Assembly: GCA_029861085.1 (NCBI GenBank)
Contig: JAOUAE010000066.1
Span: 1 to 7,158, forward strand
Direction: 5' to 3'
Source: Candidatus Nitrosopumilus sp.
GTDB taxonomy: Archaea; Thermoproteota; Nitrososphaeria; Nitrososphaerales; Nitrosopumilaceae
Length of the DNA: 7,158 bases
Below, one piece after another: positions 4,992 through 7,158 of the stretch. Each line of letters begins with the position of its first letter. The first letter of the stretch is position 1. Under the pieces are notes generated by a model. It did no database searches. It was not told the DNA's origin and worked only from the letters and a program-made list of their open reading frames with translations. A program made the translations under genes and the position numbers.

Positions 4992-5086
4992 TCAGATTGG
5001 TTGTAACCTAACCCCACTTGCAACCCCACACCGATTATGGTGACAATTATTGTTGCCTGTATTGGCTCGAGTCCGAATACGTCCAT
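4988..5086 (-). pseudogene. 32-aa hydrophobic ORF, probably a truncated membrane protein
   Basis: ATG 5086 opens MDVFGLEPIQATIIVTIIGV then GLQVGLGYNQSD and TAA. It has one clean transmembrane helix (about 11-26), and the start looks like a genuine gene beginning. The stop overlaps the end of the opposite-strand remnant (4991), so both seem to be cut at one rearrangement point. It could also be a complete single-helix miniprotein. No Shine-Dalgarno or clear TATA element was found, and no function is claimed. Confidence 0.35.
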
Positions 5087-5116
5087 GATGGAATGCAAAA
5101 GTTATGGAATAAGGGA

Positions 5117-5138
5117 AGTATTAGGAAAAAAAGATTAG
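5117..5138 (-). terminator. T-tract terminator, copy 1 of a repeated element
   Basis: The minus strand reads CTAATCTTTTTTTCCTAATA, overlapping the stop codon of the 5135-5367 remnant. A closely similar element lies at 5414-5438 after the next gene. A T7 run immediately after a stop fits an archaeal terminator. Confidence 0.45.
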
Positions 5139-5367
5139 CAAAGTTTAGAATCTATTTTTTTCATTTCAGTTGAAAGAAATCCCTTTAACAAATCAGCATG
5201 TTTTTGCCTATCTGCTTTGATTGTCTCCCAAATCTTTACAAATGCTTCGTGGTTAGCTTTTTGCGCATCATCAATGTACAAATTGACACGATTCAAGAAC
5301 TCTAATGTTTTTGTCAGTTGATGTATACAGCATTGTAAGAATTATCAGCTAGTGTTTTTTCTGCCAT
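5135..5367 (-). pseudogene. Frameshifted helical protein gene, family unknown
   Basis: ATG 5367 opens MAEKTLADNSYNAVYIN and then stops. Two bases out of phase, a good frame continues as LTKTLEFLNRVNLYIDDAQK, ANHEAFVKIWETIKADRQKH and ADLLKGFLSTEMKKIDSKLC, ending TAA at 5135-5137. Two single-base insertions, one near TACATCA and one in the A-run after ACTGAC, would explain both shifts and restore TSTDKTLEFLNRV. The span is 233 nt, which is 77 codons plus 2, exactly as that predicts. The product would be about 76 aa, all helical, and ferritin-like only in general appearance. Recent decay or sequencing error in the homopolymer are both possible. Confidence 0.5.
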
Positions 5368-5383
5368 TAACAATTGTTGATTG

Positions 5384-5406
5384 AATCAGATACCTAAATC
5401 AGATAC
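5384..5406. repeat. Short direct repeat AATCAGATAC x2
   Basis: AATCAGATAC occurs at 5384-5393 and 5397-5406 (13-bp period), between the 117-aa gene and the frameshifted gene and just upstream of the latter's ATG. It might be an operator for that gene, or chance in AT-rich DNA. Confidence 0.3.
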
Positions 5407-5413
5407 TATGCTC

Positions 5414-5438
5414 AGTATTAGAAAAAAGAAGAGATTAG
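5414..5438 (-). terminator. T-tract terminator, copy 2 of a repeated element
   Basis: The minus strand reads CTAATCTCTTCTTTTTTC followed by TAATACT, 11 nt after the stop of the 117-aa gene. It shares the CTAATCT...T-tract...CTAATACT layout with the element at 5117-5138. Confidence 0.45.
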
Positions 5439-5448
5439 ATGAAATCCG

Positions 5449-5802
5449 TTATTTTAGCTTCAATTTAGTAGCCTTACTGATAATTTTGGAATGATCGGCT
5501 CTAGCACTCGTAGTCAGATAGAGAAGGTGCGCATCATCAAGCGGTATCACTATACGTTTGATCTTGTCATATTCGGCAAGAGCATACTTTCCTCTTCCAA
5601 TCTTTTTTGAGATATTGTTTCTTGCTTTCCAAATGCTTGCAGATGATTTCAGTGATTGCAGACTCTCTTTTGTTGTTAAAAGATTTTTCACTCCTTTTTT
5701 GTGGCCGCTAGATTTCACTCGTCCATTCAAGTCAGTGATGGTGGCATAACGAATTCCGGGGCTAATTTTCATAGCTTGTTCCTGAAGACTTTGATAGTCC
5801 AT
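5449..5802 (-). CDS. Thaumarchaeal conserved protein of unknown function (Roadblock-like, possibly DUF6659)
   Basis: The 117-aa soluble product has alternating strands and helices. An N-terminal helix (MDYQSLQEQAMKI) precedes GIRYATITDLNGRVKSSGHK, which is a strand-turn-strand resembling sensory Roadblock/LC7 or PAS-like starts. A helical middle (TKESLQSLKSSASIWKARNN) follows, then KIGRGKYALAEYDKIKRIVI and PLDDAHLLYLTTSARADHSK. I recall this pattern from a family widespread in Nitrososphaerota, annotated DUF6659, but cannot confirm the number. The conserved-looking GRGKYALAEY and PLDDxHLLY blocks should define it. No enzymatic motif or membrane segment is seen. ATG 5802 is the natural start. 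No strong Shine-Dalgarno lies before it, so it is probably leaderless. It looks intact, unlike the fragments on its left. Confidence 0.65.
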   Translation of the reverse strand: MDYQSLQEQAMKISPGIRYATITDLNGRVKSSGHKKGVKNLLTTKESLQSLKSSASIWKARNNISKKIGRGKYALAEYDKIKRIVIPLDDAHLLYLTTSARADHSKIISKATKLKLK

Positions 5803-5991
5803 AAAAGAACTAGGAATTCACTAGATGTTAAGGATTAAGAATTAATCACAGGTCTGGATGTTTTCTATAATTTCTTGAAAACTTGATCCTATGATTGTGA
5901 TCTTGAACTAATAACAAATCTTTATTGCGGAATCAAACTTAAGCCTGGATTTGTATGAAACTATCATTATTCATCTTTTAATGCATATTTT

Positions 5992-6198
5992 TTATTTATT
6001 TTGAAGTTTTAGATTGAATTTTTGTTTGTAAACTTTGCTTCTAGGTTTTGTTCTTAGCATCATTCCACAGCAAGGGCAATGTCGACCATCCCAAGAAATG
6101 AAAATGCCACATTCGTTGCATCGTTTTTGCCCGTTAGCATATCTGTCAGTATGCAAAAACCACTTGGCCTTGAATCGCCCACAAATTCCTCTACACAT
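5992..6198 (-). CDS. Small Cys-rich zinc-binding protein (downstream paralogue)
   Basis: The 68-aa protein has seven cysteines: C2 and C6 (CxxxC), C27 and C30 (RCNECGIFISWDG), and C41, C43, C44 (CPCCGMMLRTKPR). It has a basic C-terminus. CxxC followed by CPCCG is a treble-clef or zinc-ribbon-like arrangement, and the protein probably binds one or two zinc ions. It is clearly homologous to the gene just upstream (shared G-I-C, Y-x-x-GQKRCNxCxIFI, W-x-G, CPCCG, LRxKPR). The ATG overlaps the upstream stop as TAATG, and GGAGAG lies 8 nt before it inside the end of the upstream gene, so translation is coupled. Function is unknown. Nucleic-acid binding or a metal-dependent regulatory role is an inference from the basic, Cys-rich character. 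Confidence 0.75.
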   Translation of the reverse strand: MCRGICGRFKAKWFLHTDRYANGQKRCNECGIFISWDGRHCPCCGMMLRTKPRSKVYKQKFNLKLQNK

Positions 6199-6437
6199 TA
6201 TGATCTCTCCATGATCATGCCTTCATTTTTTCTAATGGCTTCATAATACTTTTCTTTGTATTTTCCATTTCTGGGTTTTGATCGTAATCTATAACCGCAG
6301 CAAGGGCAAAAAAGTCCCTCCCATTGAATAAATATGTCGCAAAGATTGCATCGTTTTTGTCCGGCACTGTATCTTCCAGTGCCGTTTGGTTTTTTTATTT
6401 TGTATCTTTTACAAATTCCGTTACATGAAGTGCCCAT
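6198..6437 (-). CDS. Small Cys-rich zinc-binding protein (upstream paralogue)
   Basis: This is a 79-aa protein with the same plan as its neighbour: C5 and C9, C30 and C33 (RCNLCDIFIQWEG), C44, C46, C47 (CPCCGYRLRSKPR), then a charged tail of about 20 residues, KYKEKYYEAIRKNEGMIMER. The seven cysteines match in spacing, so the pair is a tandem duplication. I recall many such proteins in ammonia-oxidising archaea, none with a known function. The frame could start at TTG 6440. ATG 6437 is preferred because GGAGGG lies 5 nt before it, a proper ribosome-binding spacing, against 2 nt for TTG. The two genes form an operon overlapping by one base. Confidence 0.75.
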   Translation of the reverse strand: MGTSCNGICKRYKIKKPNGTGRYSAGQKRCNLCDIFIQWEGLFCPCCGYRLRSKPRNGKYKEKYYEAIRKNEGMIMERS

Positions 6438-6442
6438 CAAAT

Positions 6443-6448
6443 CCCTCC
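6443..6448 (-). promoter_or_regulatory. Shine-Dalgarno site of the zinc-protein operon
   Basis: The minus strand reads GGAGGGATTTGATG. The GGAGGG core is complementary to the anti-SD of 16S rRNA and decides ATG 6437 as the start. It also shows that this gene has a leadered mRNA, unlike several neighbours. Confidence 0.6.
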
Positions 6449-6484
6449 GATATTCTGAGGCTTGAAAAAATTACTCGTAATCAA

Positions 6485-6493
6485 GACATAAAC
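6485..6493 (-). promoter_or_regulatory. Candidate TATA box of the zinc-protein operon
   Basis: The minus strand reads GTTTATGTC, centred about 52 nt before the ATG. A start of transcription about 26 nt downstream would leave a leader of about 26 nt containing the Shine-Dalgarno site. The TATA match is imperfect. Confidence 0.3.
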
Positions 6494-6811
6494 TGTTTTA
6501 GCCTTGGACAAATTCTAGATAGAACCTTCCACAAAAAAATTCTAAACTAAACTCATTGATAAAGTTGTACTTAGTTTCTATCGGTCATTGGCTGTCATTG
6601 TTTGGAAACCATTGTAAAAATAATTCCAATATCAGACTCTTTTGTACATAATTGGAACTTTTCCAAACATAACTTGCTACCCTAGTCCGGTCAACATAGA
6701 AGAAATTAACTTGATAAATCACTTGGAGGTTTTTGAAACATTTTATCCTCACTTCTGATGCTAAAATCAAAAAAAACTATAACGTAGTTACGGTTCCACG
6801 CCCAATTCTAC
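6494..6811. other. Intergenic region, no supported gene
   Basis: This is AT-rich sequence. A 61-codon minus-strand frame at 6585-6770 has only a TTG start and no recognisable family, and I do not call it. GTCATTGGCT (6584-6593) equals the last ten bases of the tRNA-Thr gene (923-932) in the same orientation; see the findings. Nothing else was identified. Confidence 0.5.
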
Positions 6812-6940
6812 TTATGATTGGTTCATCTGTTTGGAACAGCAAATTAAGTCACAATCCTCTTCATCACAAGGTTTCGTAACTTTGAGTTCAAGACCACATT
6901 CTGAACAAGTATATGCTTGACCCTCAGCCATATTTCCCAT
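6812..6940 (-). CDS. 42-aa Cys-rich desulforedoxin-like protein
   Basis: The sequence is MGNMAEGQAYTCSECGLELK, VTKPCDEEDCDLICCSKQMN, QS. The order Y-x-C-x-x-C-G (C12, C15) then L-x-C-C-x-x-x-M (C34, C35) is that of desulforedoxin and the N-terminal FeS4 domain of desulfoferrodoxin, where four Cys bind one iron. Two extra cysteines (C25, C30) sit in an acidic insert, KPCDEEDCD. It may bind iron or zinc and act in redox or metal handling. This is an inference from spacing. Two starts are possible, ATG 6940 and ATG 6931. The TATA box centred about 26 nt before 6940 favours the longer form as a leaderless mRNA. It transcribes away from the plus-strand ORF at 7025. Confidence 0.65.
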   Translation of the reverse strand: MGNMAEGQAYTCSECGLELKVTKPCDEEDCDLICCSKQMNQS

Positions 6941-6960
6941 AGAATACATAAGATGGGATT

Positions 6961-6975
6961 GCTATTATAATTTTA
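6961..6975 (-). promoter_or_regulatory. TATA box of the 42-aa Cys-rich protein gene
   Basis: The minus strand reads CTAAAATTATAATAGC. TTATAATA is centred near 6966, about 26 nt from ATG 6940. This is the strongest TATA element in the right half of the window and supports expression of this tiny gene. Confidence 0.55.
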
Positions 6976-7024
6976 GTGCGTTGGAATAAATTCGATAAAA
7001 AACCAAACAAATTGCAAGTAAATA

Positions 7025-7158
7025 ATGATTACCAGTCTGCACATTCTGAATCATGTGGAAATGGACTCTGATCAAGTATTAGGAGACGGAATCAGTATGA
7101 TTTTGCTCAATGTTGGAATGTATGTTGGGATACCTGTAATTGCAATAATGAGTATTAG
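7025..7158 (+). CDS. Partial small membrane protein ORF (runs off window)
   Basis: ATG 7025 opens MITSLHILNHVEMDSDQVLG then DGISMILLNVGMYVGIPVIA and IMSI, still open at the window end (44 codons). Residues about 24-44 are strongly hydrophobic and should form a membrane helix. An ATG at 7061 (MDSDQVLGD...) is an alternative start. TCGATAAAAAACC at about 6989-7001 could be a TATA element about 28 nt before ATG 7025, suggesting a leaderless mRNA. No family was recognised, and coding status is likely but unproven with so little visible. Confidence 0.45.
   Translation, partial: MITSLHILNHVEMDSDQVLGDGISMILLNVGMYVGIPVIAIMSI

Noticed and set aside
5558..5749. Plus-strand ORF of 63 codons
   Set aside because: It is antisense to the 117-aa conserved protein gene.
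6585..6770. Minus-strand ORF of 61 codons with a TTG start
   Set aside because: No ATG, ribosome-binding site, TATA box or recognisable family. Composition is ordinary for AT-rich non-coding DNA, though a small unknown gene cannot be fully excluded.
1..7158. CRISPR array, rRNA or transposase
   Set aside because: No regularly spaced repeats, no rRNA-like sequence and no transposase motifs were seen on either strand.

Overview
The window looks like chromosome from an ammonia-oxidising archaeon of the Nitrososphaerota (Thaumarchaeota), most like the Nitrosopumilus group. It is AT-rich. Several genes have a TATA element about 26-30 nt before the start codon, as expected for leaderless archaeal mRNAs. 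The tRNA has no encoded CCA. The protein families (pyruvoyl arginine decarboxylase, a Kal-like hotdog protein, small Cys-rich zinc proteins, a Roadblock-like protein of unknown function) also fit that group. The taxonomy is inferred from the sequence alone.

Left part (1-858): two minus-strand host genes. These are a pyruvoyl-dependent arginine decarboxylase (polyamine synthesis, cut by the window edge) and a two-helix membrane protein of 75 aa. Both have a recognisable TATA box.

Central part (859-4117): a tRNA-Thr(TGT) followed at once by what I read as the wreck of one or more head-tail (tailed-virus-like) proviruses. A tyrosine-integrase N-terminal domain reads out of the tRNA 3' end. It loses its catalytic domain and is joined in frame to a piece of terminase large subunit (TerL, fragment A), which then breaks down through a frameshift and a stop. 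Next comes an intact ParB-like gene, then a second, diverged copy of the same TerL region (fragment B). A minus-strand three-helix membrane protein gene follows, then a third piece (fragment C) carrying the TerL nuclease domain with its first catalytic Asp changed to Asn. A, B and C lie in the same orientation as the integrase. The ParB gene sits between about 200-bp direct repeats formed by A and B.

Right part (4118-7158): mostly minus-strand host-like genes. A Kal-like hotdog protein comes first, then a roughly 900-bp 'graveyard' with at least four short broken reading frames. After that come a 117-aa thaumarchaeal protein, a translationally coupled pair of paralogous Cys-rich zinc proteins, and a 42-aa desulforedoxin-like Cys protein. 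A plus-strand small membrane ORF runs off the window end.

The most interesting material is the integrase/TerL chimera at a tRNA attachment site, the repeated TerL fragments around ParB, and the ParB-HTH-ribbon-helix-helix architecture. All family assignments come from reading motifs by eye; no database search was possible.
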